From CAISIP01 sp038247175 (GTDB taxonomy: Bacteria; Pseudomonadota; Gammaproteobacteria; Burkholderiales; Burkholderiaceae_C), in the NCBI GenBank assembly GCA_038247175.1, contig JBBRVD010000023.1, positions 1 to 30,706 on the forward strand: a stretch of DNA of 30,706 nt, written 5' to 3'. Numbering within the stretch: position 1 is the first letter of the stretch; every line of letters begins with the position of its first letter. Shown here piece by piece: positions 8,346-17,804 of this stretch. The position numbers and the translations under genes were made by a program. The notes beneath the pieces are model-generated. The model saw only the letters and a program-made list of their open reading frames with translations, had not been told where the DNA came from and did no database searches.

Positions 8346-8861
8346 CTACTTGGCTGCGGCGTTCAGCGCCTTGAGCACCTTGTCGGTGATGTCGTGTTTG
8401 GGGTTGATGTAGACCGCATCCTGCAGTACGAGGTCGTACCTTTCCGCCTCGGCCACCTGTTTGACCACCTTGTTGGCACGTTCGAGCACCATTTGCAGTT
8501 CCTCGTTCTTGCGCGCGTTGAGGTCTTCCTGAAATTCGCGGCGCTTGCGCTGAAATTCCCGGTCCTGGTCCACCAGTTGACGCTGGCGGGTGTTGCGTTG
8601 GGTTTCCGACAGGGTCGGGGCATCCCGTTCGAGCTTGTCCGCGATTGCCTTGATGCTGGCACCCAGGTCGATGAGATCTTTTTCGCGCTTGGAGAATTCC
8701 TGCTCCAGCTTGGTCTGCGCAGCCTTCGCGGAGGCAGCCTCCTTGAAGATGCGGTCGGTATTGACGAACCCGATCCGGAACTCCTGCGCATGCAATTGCG
8801 CACCCACCGTCAGGGCCGCCAATACGACGGCAGCGCACAAGCGACTGGTCAGTGTCTTCAT
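8346..8861 (-). CDS. skp: Periplasmic chaperone OmpH/Skp
   Basis: Skp is a trimeric periplasmic chaperone that holds unfolded outer-membrane proteins on their way to the BAM complex. The 171-residue precursor has a Sec signal peptide (MKTLTSRLC, a hydrophobic stretch, then likely cleavage after LHA at residue 25). The family opening FRIGFVNTDRIFKEA follows, then a long charged helical tentacle region (about 45-135) rich in Glu, Lys, Arg and Gln, and the closing strand YDLVLQDAVYINPKHDITDKVL split by the family pattern. The start ATG shares one base with the bamA stop (TAATG), so translation is probably coupled. bamA-skp-lpxD is a conserved order. Confidence 0.94.
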   Translation of the reverse strand: MKTLTSRLCAAVVLAALTVGAQLHAQEFRIGFVNTDRIFKEAASAKAAQTKLEQEFSKREKDLIDLGASIKAIADKLERDAPTLSETQRNTRQRQLVDQDREFQRKRREFQEDLNARKNEELQMVLERANKVVKQVAEAERYDLVLQDAVYINPKHDITDKVLKALNAAAK

Positions 8862-11152
8862 TAGAAAGAGGTTCCGATTTGAAATTGCACTCGCTGGATT
8901 CTATCGCCCGTGAATTTCCGAACCGGATACGCAATGGCCAGTCGCAGTGGGCCGACCGGCGAGATCCAGCTCAAGCCGACGCCTACGGACGCGCGCAGTT
9001 CGTTCAGACGGATTGGCTGGGACTCTGCGAAGACGTTGCCAACGTCGAAGAATCCGAACATGCGCAGCGTGCGGTCGTTGCCCGCGCCCGGGAATGGCGT
9101 GATCACCTCGAAGTTCAGGTTGATCTTCTTGTTGCCACCCAGGCTGCCGCCATTGGTGATCTCGCGTTCGCCCAGGCTGCCCTGTTCGAATCCACGCACC
9201 GAACCCAGACCGCCTCCGAAGTAGTTCTTGAACAACGGGAAGGGTTTGCCGGACAGACCTTTGCCATAGGCCACATCACCATTGAAGGCCAGCGTGTATT
9301 GCTTGTTCAGCGGCCAGTACTGCTGGAACTGGTAATTGCCGCTGACGTACCGGGTGTCGCCACCGATACCCCATTCGCCGTTGACACGCTGGTAACGACC
9401 CGAATTGGGAACCAGTGAGCTGTCACGGGTATCACGCGCCCAGCCCAGTGTCAGCGGAACGCTGTCGCTGGTGAATCCGAATTGGTTGCCATAGGCCACA
9501 TAGGCGGCAGGCAACTGGGTTCCAGGAACGATCTCGGTGCGCTCGAAGCCCGCGCCAAAATACACGGTATCGGTCTCGGTGAATGGCACGCCGAATCGCA
9601 GGCTGGCACCGGTCGTCTTCAGACTGTAGCTGTCGGTGACGGTGTAGGGCTTGGTCGTACGATGGTAGATGTCGATCGAGCGCGAAACGCCATCGACCGT
9701 GAAATACGGATCGGTGGTGTTGAATACGATTGTCCGGTTGACCTTGCTGGTGTCGACCTGCACCCCCAGCGAATTGCCGGAACCGAACGCGTTTTCCTGT
9801 TTGATGCCAGCGGTCAGGCCCAGTCCATCTCCAGTGGAGTAGCCAGCGCCCAACGAGAGGTTGCCGGTGGATCGCTCCACGACCGCGATGGTCAGGTCGA
9901 CCTGGTCCGGCGCTCCGGCCACCTCCTGTGTCTCGATCGAGACTTCACGAAAGAATCCGAGGCGGTCGACGCGATCGCGCGAACGGCGGATCTTGTCGGC
10001 GTCGTACCAGGCCGATTCGAACTGGCGGAATTCGCGTCGCACGACTTCGTCACGGGTACGGTTGTTGCCCGCCACGTTGATGCGACGCACATAGGCCCGG
10101 CGCGATGGCTCGGCCTGGATCACCAGGGCGACCCGGTTGTTCACCCGGTCGACCTCCGGCCTGGCCTCGACCCGGGCGAATGCATAACCGAAGTTGCCGA
10201 AATAATCGGTGAAGGCCTTCGTCGTCAGCACCACGTCATCCGCGTTGTAGGCCTGGCCCGGGCGGATCGCCACCAGGCTCTTGAATTCGTCGTCCTTGCC
10301 CAGGTAATTGCCCTCGAGCGTGACGCCGGACACCACATAGCGGTCACCCTCGGTGACATTGATGACGATGTCGATTTCCTGCTTGTCGGGCGAGATCACG
10401 ACCTGCGTCGAGTCGATTCGGAACTCCAGGTAGCCACGAGTCAGGTAATACGAGCGCAAGGTCTCGATGTCGGCGTTGAGCTTGGCGCGGGAGTACTGGT
10501 CGGACTTGGTATACCAGCTGAGCCAGCCACCGGTATCGAGGTCGAACAGGTTACGCAGGGTCGACTCACCGAAGGCCTTGTTCCCGACAATGCGGATTTC
10601 CTTGATCTTGGAGCGATCGCCCTCCACGACGATGAACGACAGGTTGACACGGTTGCGCTCGATCGGCGTGACCGTGGTCACGACCTCGGAGGCGTACAAG
10701 CTGCGGTTGATGTACTGCCGCTTGATCTCCTGTTCGGCCCGATCCAGCAAGGCCCGGTCGAACGGTCGGCCATCCGCCAGGCCGATGTCACGCATCATCC
10801 GGCGCAGCACATCCTTGTCGAACTCCTTGTTGCCACTGAAATCGACGTCCGCGACGGTCGGACGCTCCTCGACGATTACCACCAGTACGTCGCCGCTGGC
10901 CTCGATACGCACGTCCTTGAACAGGCCCAGCGCAAAGATTGCCTGGATCGCCGCTGCACCCTTCTGGTCGTCGTAGGTGTCTCCGACCCGCACCGGAAGG
11001 GATGCGAAGATGGTGCCGGCCTCTACCCGCTGCAGTCCTTCGATCCGAATGTCGCGCACGGTAAAGGGATCCACCGCCCAGGCGCAACTGGCGAACACGC
11101 TGGCCGCAATGGCGACGGCGGTGGCCCGCCTTCGAAATCGATTGAATTGCAT
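8861..11152 (-). CDS. bamA: Outer membrane protein assembly factor BamA
   Basis: BamA is the central beta-barrel of the BAM machine that folds proteins into the outer membrane. The 763-residue precursor has a signal peptide with likely cleavage after AWA at residue 26, then five POTRA domains (first one opening FTVRDIRIEGLQRVE; later ones at VADVDFSGNKEF, IKEIRIVGNKAF, VVSGVTLEGNYL and YVRRINVAGNNR). A C-terminal 16-strand barrel starts near GNLSLGAGYSTGDGLG. The barrel has the conserved VRGF loop (GGLGSVRGFEQGSLG) and SVPLTLGWARDTRD. The protein ends in phenylalanine (QFQIGTSF), the usual terminal beta signal. It lies 49 bp after rseP and overlaps skp by one base. Confidence 0.97.
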   Translation of the reverse strand: MQFNRFRRRATAVAIAASVFASCAWAVDPFTVRDIRIEGLQRVEAGTIFASLPVRVGDTYDDQKGAAAIQAIFALGLFKDVRIEASGDVLVVIVEERPTVADVDFSGNKEFDKDVLRRMMRDIGLADGRPFDRALLDRAEQEIKRQYINRSLYASEVVTTVTPIERNRVNLSFIVVEGDRSKIKEIRIVGNKAFGESTLRNLFDLDTGGWLSWYTKSDQYSRAKLNADIETLRSYYLTRGYLEFRIDSTQVVISPDKQEIDIVINVTEGDRYVVSGVTLEGNYLGKDDEFKSLVAIRPGQAYNADDVVLTTKAFTDYFGNFGYAFARVEARPEVDRVNNRVALVIQAEPSRRAYVRRINVAGNNRTRDEVVRREFRQFESAWYDADKIRRSRDRVDRLGFFREVSIETQEVAGAPDQVDLTIAVVERSTGNLSLGAGYSTGDGLGLTAGIKQENAFGSGNSLGVQVDTSKVNRTIVFNTTDPYFTVDGVSRSIDIYHRTTKPYTVTDSYSLKTTGASLRFGVPFTETDTVYFGAGFERTEIVPGTQLPAAYVAYGNQFGFTSDSVPLTLGWARDTRDSSLVPNSGRYQRVNGEWGIGGDTRYVSGNYQFQQYWPLNKQYTLAFNGDVAYGKGLSGKPFPLFKNYFGGGLGSVRGFEQGSLGEREITNGGSLGGNKKINLNFEVITPFPGAGNDRTLRMFGFFDVGNVFAESQPIRLNELRASVGVGLSWISPVGPLRLAIAYPVRKFTGDRIQRVQFQIGTSF

Positions 11153-11201
11153 GGTGTCTGTATGTGTCTGCCAGGGGCTGGCAGCCCATAGCGAAAGAAA
11201 A

Positions 11202-12563
11202 CTATCCCAGGATGCGGGCCAGATCGTTGTACAAGGCGATGCCCATCATCATCAGCAACACTGCAACACCGCCGCGCTGCAGGCGCTCGAGCCAGGCATC
11301 CGACACGCCACGTCCCGTGACGGCCTCCCAAAGATAATACATCAGGTGCCCGCCGTCGAGGACCGGCAAAGGGAGCAAATTGAGCACGCCGAGGCTGACG
11401 CTGATCAAGGCCAGAAACAGCAGGTACTGGGTCAACCCCAGGCTGGCAGATTTGCCGGCGTAGTCGGCAATCGTCAGAGGGCCACTGAGGTTCTTCAGCG
11501 ATGCCTCGCCGGTGATCATGCGCCCGATCATGCGCAAGGTCAGCGTCGACACCTCCCAGGTGCGATCCACCGCCTGCACCAGGCCGTCGATCGGACCGTA
11601 GCGCACCGTCACCAGTTCCGGCGCCCCGCCCACATAGGCTCCAACCCGGCCAACCATGCGATCGCCATCCGACACCTGCTGCGGCGTCACCGTCAGCGCA
11701 AGCTCCTGACCATCCCGTCCGACCAGCCAGGTCTCGGCACGCGCAGTGCCACCATTGCCGGACGCGCGAATCAGATCGCGCAATTGCTGGCCATCGAGGA
11801 CAGGCGTCGAGCCAACCTTGAGCACCCGGTCACCCTTGCGCAGACCGGCGGCCTGCGCTGCCCCGCCGTCAAGAACCTCGCCCATCTCCGGCTGGGTCAT
11901 CGGCCCCACGATACCGATGCGCCGGAACAACTCCGCATCCACGTCGTTCGCGCGTTGCCGAGCGAATCCCAGTGTGACATCCCGGGTCACCACGCCAGAG
12001 CCGGTGCCGAGCACCAGCCGGACGTCGTTTCCCTGTAAAGCGCCTTGCGCCAGTTGCCAGCGCAGGTCGTCAAACGAGGCCACATCGCCCAGCTCTTGAG
12101 AGCCGATGGCCATGCGCAGCACGCGTTCGCCTCCCTGGATGCCCGCCTTCTCGGCGATCGACCCTGGCACCGGACTGGCCAGAATCGCACTGGCCTGCTG
12201 CACGCCGGTCCAGTTCACCAACGCATACAGCAGCACGGCCAGCAGAAGGTTGACCAGCGGCCCGGCAGCCACGATGGCCGCGCGCGCCGCCAGCGGCTGG
12301 TTGTTGAACGCCAGATGGCGCAGCTCCGGCGGCACTGGCGCCTCACGCTCGTCGAGCATGCGCACATAGCCGCCGAGCGGAAAAGCCGCGAGGACGAACT
12401 CGGTCGGCGAACCCTTGGGCTGCCAGCGCCACAAGGTCTTGCCGAAACCGACCGAAAACCGCAGAACCCGCACACCGCAGGCCACCGCGACCCGGTAGTG
12501 ACCATACTCATGCACTGCGATCAGCACCGCCAGCGCCACGACAAAAGCAACGATCGTCAACAT
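11202..12563 (-). CDS. rseP: Site-2 protease RseP (sigma-E pathway)
   Basis: RseP is an inner-membrane zinc metalloprotease that makes the second cut in anti-sigma factor RseA, releasing sigma-E when outer-membrane assembly fails. The 453-residue protein has the zinc-binding HEYGH at residues 18-22 in the first membrane helix, two periplasmic PDZ domains (around SIAEKAGIQGGERVL and AAQAAGLRKGDRVLKVGSTP), and the second metal-ligand segment NLLPLPVLDGGHL in a later helix. The ATG at 12563 places HExxH where the family has it; a longer in-frame reading to 12620 enters dxr and adds no membrane sequence. It lies 20 bp after dxr and directly before bamA, a usual order. Confidence 0.96.
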   Translation of the reverse strand: MLTIVAFVVALAVLIAVHEYGHYRVAVACGVRVLRFSVGFGKTLWRWQPKGSPTEFVLAAFPLGGYVRMLDEREAPVPPELRHLAFNNQPLAARAAIVAAGPLVNLLLAVLLYALVNWTGVQQASAILASPVPGSIAEKAGIQGGERVLRMAIGSQELGDVASFDDLRWQLAQGALQGNDVRLVLGTGSGVVTRDVTLGFARQRANDVDAELFRRIGIVGPMTQPEMGEVLDGGAAQAAGLRKGDRVLKVGSTPVLDGQQLRDLIRASGNGGTARAETWLVGRDGQELALTVTPQQVSDGDRMVGRVGAYVGGAPELVTVRYGPIDGLVQAVDRTWEVSTLTLRMIGRMITGEASLKNLSGPLTIADYAGKSASLGLTQYLLFLALISVSLGVLNLLPLPVLDGGHLMYYLWEAVTGRGVSDAWLERLQRGGVAVLLMMMGIALYNDLARILG

Positions 12564-12583
12564 GCTGTTTTCCGCCCTGAAGT

Positions 12584-13774
12584 TCAGCGGCTCAAGGTCT
12601 GCACCATCCGGGCCGCGCATTCGCGCGCAGCCTGGTCGACGGCCAGTAGCGCTTCCAATGAGTCTGCCGCAAGTGTATCGATCGCGCCCAGCGTATGGTC
12701 ATTGACCGCGTGAATCTGGTCGAAGCGGATCCTGCGGTCCAGGAATGCGGCCACCGCCACCTCGTTGGCCGCGTTGAGCACAGCCGGCGTGCCGCCCGGC
12801 CCGTCCAGCACCTGCCAGGCCAGTTTCAGCCCTGGAAAGCGGGCCTGGTGCTCTGCGCTGTCGACCGCTTCGAAGGTCATGGCCGACATCGCGTGAAAAT
12901 CCAGAGCGGCTGCGCCGGACACCATCCGATCGGGCCAGCACAGACCGTAGGCGATCGGAACCCGCATGTCCGGAGTGCCCAGTTGGGCCACGATCGAGTT
13001 GTCGTGGAACTGCACCATCGAATGGATGATGCTTTGCGGATGGATCACGACCTCGATGCGCTGGGCCGGCATGTCGAACAGGTGCCGCGCCTCGATCACC
13101 TCGAGCACCTTGTTCATCATCGTGGCCGAGTCGACCGAGATCTTGCGCCCCATGACCCAGTTCGGATGGGCACAGGCCTGGTCGGGTGTCACCGTGCGCA
13201 ATGACGACGGCTCCCGACTGCGAAACGGGCCACCCGATGCGGTGAGGATCAGCTTGTCAACCTGCCCGGGCCAGCTGGCCGGATCCGCCGGAAGCGCCTG
13301 GAAGATCGCGGAATGTTCGCTGTCGATCGGCAGCAGCCGGGCGCCACCCTGGCGCACCGCCTCCATGAAGACCGCACCGCCGACCACCAGTGCCTCCTTG
13401 TTGGCCAGCAACAGGCGCTTGCCCGCGTGCGCGGCACGGATGCAGGCATCCAGTCCGGCCGCACCGACGATGGCCGCCATCACGATATGCACTCGCTCGT
13501 CGGCTGCCACGTCGGCAATAGCCTGCGCTCCGGCCAGGACCCGCGTCGGCAGGTCGAGGTCGCGACAGCGCCGCGCCAGCTCGGCAGCGCTGCCGCTGTC
13601 TGCCATCACCGCAAAATTCGGCCTGAACGAGACACATTGGGCCAGCATCTCGTCCACCCGCGTGGACGCGGTCAGCGCGAACACCTCGAAACGCTCCGGA
13701 TGGCGCGCCAGCACATCCAGCGTGTTGGCCCCGACCGATCCGGTGGAGCCGAGAATGGCAACGGCCTGGCGCAT
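12584..13774 (-). CDS. dxr: 1-deoxy-D-xylulose 5-phosphate reductoisomerase
   Basis: Dxr (IspC) converts DXP to 2-C-methyl-D-erythritol 4-phosphate with NADPH, the committed step of the MEP isoprenoid pathway. The 396-residue protein has the NADPH-binding GSTGSVG at residues 9-15, LANKEALVVGG, the metal and substrate site LLPIDSEHSAIFQAL, and SVDSATMMNKVLEVIEARHLF. Next come HPQSIIHSMVQFHDNS and the C-terminal AANEVAVAAFLD. The start is the ATG at 13774, directly at the Rossmann strand (MRQAVAILGSTG). The open frame continues far upstream into cdsA, but that part has no family similarity. It lies 5 bp after the cdsA stop; the cdsA-dxr-rseP order is conserved. Confidence 0.96.
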   Translation of the reverse strand: MRQAVAILGSTGSVGANTLDVLARHPERFEVFALTASTRVDEMLAQCVSFRPNFAVMADSGSAAELARRCRDLDLPTRVLAGAQAIADVAADERVHIVMAAIVGAAGLDACIRAAHAGKRLLLANKEALVVGGAVFMEAVRQGGARLLPIDSEHSAIFQALPADPASWPGQVDKLILTASGGPFRSREPSSLRTVTPDQACAHPNWVMGRKISVDSATMMNKVLEVIEARHLFDMPAQRIEVVIHPQSIIHSMVQFHDNSIVAQLGTPDMRVPIAYGLCWPDRMVSGAAALDFHAMSAMTFEAVDSAEHQARFPGLKLAWQVLDGPGGTPAVLNAANEVAVAAFLDRRIRFDQIHAVNDHTLGAIDTLAADSLEALLAVDQAARECAARMVQTLSR

Positions 13775-13779
13775 CGTGA

Positions 13780-14637
13780 TTACGGTCCCGGTACGGCAGC
13801 GTGCAGCAACATGGCCAGCGGCAGCGTGGGCAGCAGCGCATCGATGCGATCGAGCACACCGCCGTGACCGGGCAACAGGCGGCTGCTGTCCTTGACTTGC
13901 GCTGCGCGCTTGAGCAGCGACTCGATCAGGTCTCCCACCACACTCATTCCCGCCAATCCTGCAATCGCCAGCAACATATACCACCGGCCGTCGGACAACA
14001 ACTGGCTGTAAAGGCTCGGTGTCGTCACAGCCAGCCGGCCGTCCAGCCAGGCCCAGCCAACGGCCAGCAGCAATACGCCGGCCATGCCACCAAAGACGCC
14101 CTCCCAGGTCTTGCCCGGGCTGATGCTCGGCGCGAGTTTGCCTGGCACCACACGGCCGCCCCAGGCCCGTCCCGCGAAGTAGGCGCAGATATCCGCAACC
14201 CAGACCAGAGCCAGGATGGACAGCAGGAAGTTGATACCGACATTGCGCGCCTGCGCTACCGCCAGCCACGCGGCCACCAGCACCAGAAAACCGAGGGCCA
14301 GTTTCATACCGGCTGGCAGCCGCAACCACAGGCCGGCGCCACCGCGCAGCAGGATGGCCCCCCCGACGACCCAGAGCAGCCCGATCCCAGCCCACCAGGC
14401 CGTTACCGGGGTTTGCAGGAAACCCGCCTGCCAGGTCAGCGCACAGGCCAGCACCGTGCATGCCGCGCTGCCCAGAGCAATGACCGGGCCATATCCAACC
14501 AACCGCGCCCACTCCCAGGCAGCTGCAGCAATGAACACCAGTGCCAATGCGGTAAGAGGGGTTGCGGACGGATAGAACATGGCCGGCAACAGGACCAGCA
14601 GTAGCACCAGGGCGGTGGCGACGCGCTGCCAGAGCAT
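13780..14637 (-). CDS. cdsA: Phosphatidate cytidylyltransferase
   Basis: CdsA makes CDP-diacylglycerol from phosphatidic acid and CTP, the branch point for all phospholipids. The 285-residue protein is very hydrophobic, with about seven to eight membrane segments. It ends with the CdsA signature (about residues 231-262), which includes SVVGDLIESLLKR, KDSSRLLPGHGGVLDRIDAL. VWVADICAYFAGRAWGG and SISPGKTWEGVFGG are also typical. The ATG at 14637 lies 11 bp after the uppS stop, and the C-terminus ends 5 bp before dxr. The gene supplies lipid precursors next to uppS, which supplies the carrier lipid. Confidence 0.95.
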   Translation of the reverse strand: MLWQRVATALVLLLVLLPAMFYPSATPLTALALVFIAAAAWEWARLVGYGPVIALGSAACTVLACALTWQAGFLQTPVTAWWAGIGLLWVVGGAILLRGGAGLWLRLPAGMKLALGFLVLVAAWLAVAQARNVGINFLLSILALVWVADICAYFAGRAWGGRVVPGKLAPSISPGKTWEGVFGGMAGVLLLAVGWAWLDGRLAVTTPSLYSQLLSDGRWYMLLAIAGLAGMSVVGDLIESLLKRAAQVKDSSRLLPGHGGVLDRIDALLPTLPLAMLLHAAVPGP

Positions 14638-14648
14638 GAACTTGGCGC

Positions 14649-15380
14649 TCAGGCGGCTTGCTGGCGCTTCGCGCCAATAGCCAACTGAGCCGAGGTCTGG
14701 CCAAAACGGCGCTCACGGCCGGCGAATGCAGCAATCGCATCGTCGAGGCTGGCTTCGTCGAAATCGGGCCACAGGGTCTCGGTGAAATAGAGCTCAGAGT
14801 AGGCGCACTGCCACAGCATGAAGTTGCTGATCCGTTGCTCGCCGCCGGTGCGGATGATCAGGTCGGGATCGGGGACATGGCCCAGCGCCATTGCCGCCGA
14901 CAGGCTCTTGTCGTCGATGTCCAGCCCCGCCGCCGCGAGACGCCGGGCTGCCTGCGCAATATCCCAGCGTCCACCGTAGTTGAAGCAGACGTTGAGAATC
15001 AGTCCGGCGTTGAGTGCCGTCGCGCGTTCACCTTGCTCGAGGCCGCCGCGCACCGTCGGCGACAGGCGCTCGCGTTCGCCGACGAAATGCAATTGCACAC
15101 CGTCCTTGACCAGTTGCGGCACCTCGCGCGCCAGCGCCAGGGCCAGCAATTCCATCAATCCGGAGACTTCGTCCTGCGGCCGGTTCCAGTTCTCCGAGGA
15201 AAACGCAAACACCGTCAACACCCCAACGCCTCGGGCAGCGCAGGCCCGCACACAACGCCGCAGCGAGTCGACGCCGACCTTGTGGCCCGCTGCCCGAGGC
15301 AGCAGGCGCCGCGTCGCCCAGCGACCGTTTCCGTCCATCACGATGGCAACATGATGGGGAATCGGTCCAGCACTATGCAT
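14649..15380 (-). CDS. uppS: Undecaprenyl (di-trans, poly-cis) diphosphate synthase
   Basis: UppS extends farnesyl diphosphate with eight isopentenyl units to form the C55 carrier used for peptidoglycan and O-antigen. The 243-residue protein has the N-terminal substrate site VAIVMDGNGRWA with the catalytic Asp16, VLTVFAFSSENWNRP, FNYGGRWDI, and the signature DPDLIIRTGGEQRISNF followed by LWQCAYSELYFTETLWPDFD. All are family marks and the length is usual. The start ATG at 15380 is 38 bp after frr. It acts in the cytosol at the membrane surface and draws on MEP-pathway products made partly by Dxr from the same operon. Confidence 0.96.
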   Translation of the reverse strand: MHSAGPIPHHVAIVMDGNGRWATRRLLPRAAGHKVGVDSLRRCVRACAARGVGVLTVFAFSSENWNRPQDEVSGLMELLALALAREVPQLVKDGVQLHFVGERERLSPTVRGGLEQGERATALNAGLILNVCFNYGGRWDIAQAARRLAAAGLDIDDKSLSAAMALGHVPDPDLIIRTGGEQRISNFMLWQCAYSELYFTETLWPDFDEASLDDAIAAFAGRERRFGQTSAQLAIGAKRQQAA

Positions 15381-15418
15381 GTTCTACGGTCACGACCGGT
15401 CGGTTCATGGTGTGGCGG

Positions 15419-15979
15419 TCAGACCGCCATGATGTCCTGTTCCTTGGACGCCACCAGTTGATCGATGGCCGCGACATGTCGGTCAGTGACCTTCTGGATA
15501 TCGGCCTCGGAGCGTTTGAGATCGTCTTCAGTCGCCAGTTTGTCCTTGACCAGCTTCTTGACCGCCTCGTTCGCGTCTCGGCGCAGGTTTCGCACCGCGA
15601 TCTTGGCGGTCTCGCCCTCGCCACGCACGACCTTGGTCAGTTCCTTGCGGCGTTCCTCCGTCATCGGAGGCATGGGCACGCGGATCAGGTCCCCCATCGA
15701 GGCCGGATTCAAGCCCAGGTCGCTTTCGCGGATCGCTTTTTCGATCTTGGCACCCATACCCTTCTCCCAGGGCTGGATGCCGATCGTGCGCGCGTCGAGC
15801 AAGGACACGTTCGCGACCTGGCCGAGCGGCACGAGCGAGCCGTAGTAGTCCACATGCACCGAATCCAGCAAGGCCGGATTTGCGCGACCGGTACGGATCT
15901 TGGTCAGGTTGGCCTTGAAGACCTCGATCGACTGATCCATCCGGCCTTCCGCCGTTTGTTTGATTTCAGAAAGCTCCAT
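15419..15979 (-). CDS. frr: Ribosome recycling factor
   Basis: RRF works with EF-G to split post-termination ribosomes. The 186-residue product matches the usual 185-186. It has a three-helix bundle with KIRTGRANPALLD, VDYYGSLVPLGQVANVS and IGIQPWEK, then RVPMPPMTEERRKEL and the C-terminal helix. The start is the ATG at 15979 (MELSEIKQTAEGRMDQS) because AGGAG lies six bases upstream on the mRNA. An ATG five codons earlier (15994) would place that ribosome-binding site inside the coding region. It lies 60 bp after pyrH, in the standard tsf-pyrH-frr-uppS order. Confidence 0.96.
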   Translation of the reverse strand: MELSEIKQTAEGRMDQSIEVFKANLTKIRTGRANPALLDSVHVDYYGSLVPLGQVANVSLLDARTIGIQPWEKGMGAKIEKAIRESDLGLNPASMGDLIRVPMPPMTEERRKELTKVVRGEGETAKIAVRNLRRDANEAVKKLVKDKLATEDDLKRSEADIQKVTDRHVAAIDQLVASKEQDIMAV

Positions 15980-16039
15980 CTTCAACTCCTGCAAGCGCCG
16001 CGCGCATCATTCCCGGCCATTGATGCCAGCTGCCGATTG

Positions 16040-16762
16040 TCAGGCATAGACGAGGGTGCCTTCATCCTCGCCCAGAATCACGCTGCGAAGCGCACCATGC
16101 TTGACGATGGAGAACACCTTGATCGGCAGCTTCTGGTCCCGGCACAACGCGAACGCGGTTGCGTCCATGATGCCGAGGTTCCTGGCCATGGCCTCGTCGA
16201 ACGATATCCGGTTGTAGCGCGTCGCCGTGGGATCTTTCTGCGGGTCCGCAGTGTAGACGCCATCGACCTTGGTGGCCTTGAGCACCACCTCGGCCCCGAT
16301 CTCGGCCCCGCGCAGCGCGGCGGCCGTGTCAGTGGTGAAAAACGGGTTCCCGGTGCCGGCCGCGAAGATCACGACCTTGCCCTCTTCCAGATATTGCAGC
16401 GCCTTGGGACGCACATAGGGCTCCACGACCTGCTCGATCGAGATCGCCGACATCACCCGAGCGGTCAACCCGGCCTTGTTCATGGTGTCTCCCAGCGCCA
16501 GTGAGTTCATGACTGTCGCCAGCATGCCCATGTAGTCCGCCGTGGCACGGTCCATGCCGACCGACCCGCCCGCAACACCCCGGAAAATATTGCCACCCCC
16601 GATGACCACGGCAACCTGCACGCCCATGCGGGTGACTTCGGCAATCTCGTCCACCATGCGCACGATGGTGTCGCGGTTGATGCCAAAGGGGTCGTCGCCC
16701 ATCAAGGCCTCACCCGACAACTTGAGCAGGACGCGTTTGTACGCGGGTGTGGCTTGCGACAT
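16040..16762 (-). CDS. pyrH: UMP kinase
   Basis: Bacterial UMP kinase is a hexameric amino acid kinase-fold enzyme that phosphorylates UMP to UDP and is regulated by GTP and UTP. The 240-residue protein opens with KRVLLKLSGEALMG, then AVVIGGGNIFRG, GMLATVMNSLAL, FAAGTGNPFFTTDTAAALR, KATKVDGVYTADP and the C-terminal SIVKHGALRSVILGE. All are typical. The ATG at 16762 has AGGAG at good spacing; a longer reading to 16819 begins upstream of the ribosome-binding site. Together with carAB at the left end of the window, it is the second pyrimidine-pathway gene here, though on a separate transcript. Confidence 0.96.
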   Translation of the reverse strand: MSQATPAYKRVLLKLSGEALMGDDPFGINRDTIVRMVDEIAEVTRMGVQVAVVIGGGNIFRGVAGGSVGMDRATADYMGMLATVMNSLALGDTMNKAGLTARVMSAISIEQVVEPYVRPKALQYLEEGKVVIFAAGTGNPFFTTDTAAALRGAEIGAEVVLKATKVDGVYTADPQKDPTATRYNRISFDEAMARNLGIMDATAFALCRDQKLPIKVFSIVKHGALRSVILGEDEGTLVYA

Positions 16763-16837
16763 GGAAATCTCCTGCTCGTCAGTCGATGAACGATCCAGCC
16801 ACCAGGGCCGGGATGACACGCAACGCCATTGCCGTGC

Positions 16838-17761
16838 TCAAGCGCCGTGCTTGGCCGACGCAACCTGCGCCGCAACTTCGGCCGCGAAGTCGTCCACCTT
16901 CTTCTCGATACCTTCGCCCACCACGTACAGGGTGAACGTCCTGACCGTGGTGCTGGCGGCCTTGAGCATCTGCCCGACCGTCTGCTTGTCGTTCTTGACG
17001 AACGACTGGTCGAACAGCGAGACCTCCTTGAGGTACTTCTGGACACCGCCTTCGATACGCTTGGCCACGATTTCTGCCGACTGGACCGGCTTGCCGGCAG
17101 CTACCGCAGCGGCCGCATCCTCAGCCGCCTTGGCGGCAGCGACGGAGCGCTCGCGCTCCACCAGTTCGGCTGGTACATCCGCGCTGGACAGGGCCACCGG
17201 TTTCATCGCAGCCACGTGCATGGCAACATCCTTGGCGGCCGTCTCGTCGCCGTCGAATTCGATCACAACCCCGATACGGGTACCGTGCAGGTAGGAGGCC
17301 AGTTGAGCGCCCGAGCCAAAACGGCTGAACCGGCGAAAACTCATGTTCTCGCCGATCTTGCCGACCAGGCCCTTGCGAACATCTTCGAGCGTCGGACCGA
17401 AACCGTCCTGTTCGTACGACAACGCGCCCAACGCAGCGACATCGGCCGGGTCGTGCTGGGCCACCAGCGCAGCTGCGGCATTGGCCAGGCCCAGGAAGCT
17501 GTCATTCTTGGTCACGAAATCGGTTTCGCAGTTGACCTCGATCATGGCCCCGGCGTCACCCGCGCGCGCGGTCGCCACCACACCCTCGGCGGTGATACGG
17601 CCAGCGGCCTTGCCAGCCTTGGTACCCAGCTTGACGCGCAGGAGTTCTTCGGCCTTGACCATGTCCCCTTCGGCCTCCGTCAGCGCGCGCTTGCACTCCA
17701 TCATGGGCGCATCGGTTTTTCCGCGCAGTTCAGCGACCATGCTTGCGGTAATTGCTGCCAT
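16838..17761 (-). CDS. tsf: Elongation factor Ts
   Basis: EF-Ts recharges EF-Tu by exchanging GDP for GTP. The protein is about 307 residues, slightly longer than the E. coli protein (283) and usual for betaproteobacteria. The N-terminal UBA-like domain has ELRGKTDAPMMECKRAL, and the core has MIEVNCETDFVTKND, the TDFV element that contacts EF-Tu. The C-terminal part has the coiled-coil and LKEVSLFDQSFVKNDKQTVG. Two ATG codons are adjacent (17764 and 17761); the second is preferred because GGAG then lies seven bases upstream instead of four. It is separated from rpsB by 85 bp that hold a strong terminator hairpin. Confidence 0.96.
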   Translation of the reverse strand: MAAITASMVAELRGKTDAPMMECKRALTEAEGDMVKAEELLRVKLGTKAGKAAGRITAEGVVATARAGDAGAMIEVNCETDFVTKNDSFLGLANAAAALVAQHDPADVAALGALSYEQDGFGPTLEDVRKGLVGKIGENMSFRRFSRFGSGAQLASYLHGTRIGVVIEFDGDETAAKDVAMHVAAMKPVALSSADVPAELVERERSVAAAKAAEDAAAAVAAGKPVQSAEIVAKRIEGGVQKYLKEVSLFDQSFVKNDKQTVGQMLKAASTTVRTFTLYVVGEGIEKKVDDFAAEVAAQVASAKHGA

Positions 17762-17804
17762 CATTCTTCTCCGTATAGGTTACGACGTTCATTCATTCGA
17801 GACT

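Noticed and set aside
12584..14740. Dxr read as a 718-residue fusion protein
   Set aside because: The frame is open through cdsA and into uppS but the added 322 residues are an off-frame reading of cdsA; the Dxr fold starts exactly at the ATG at 13774.
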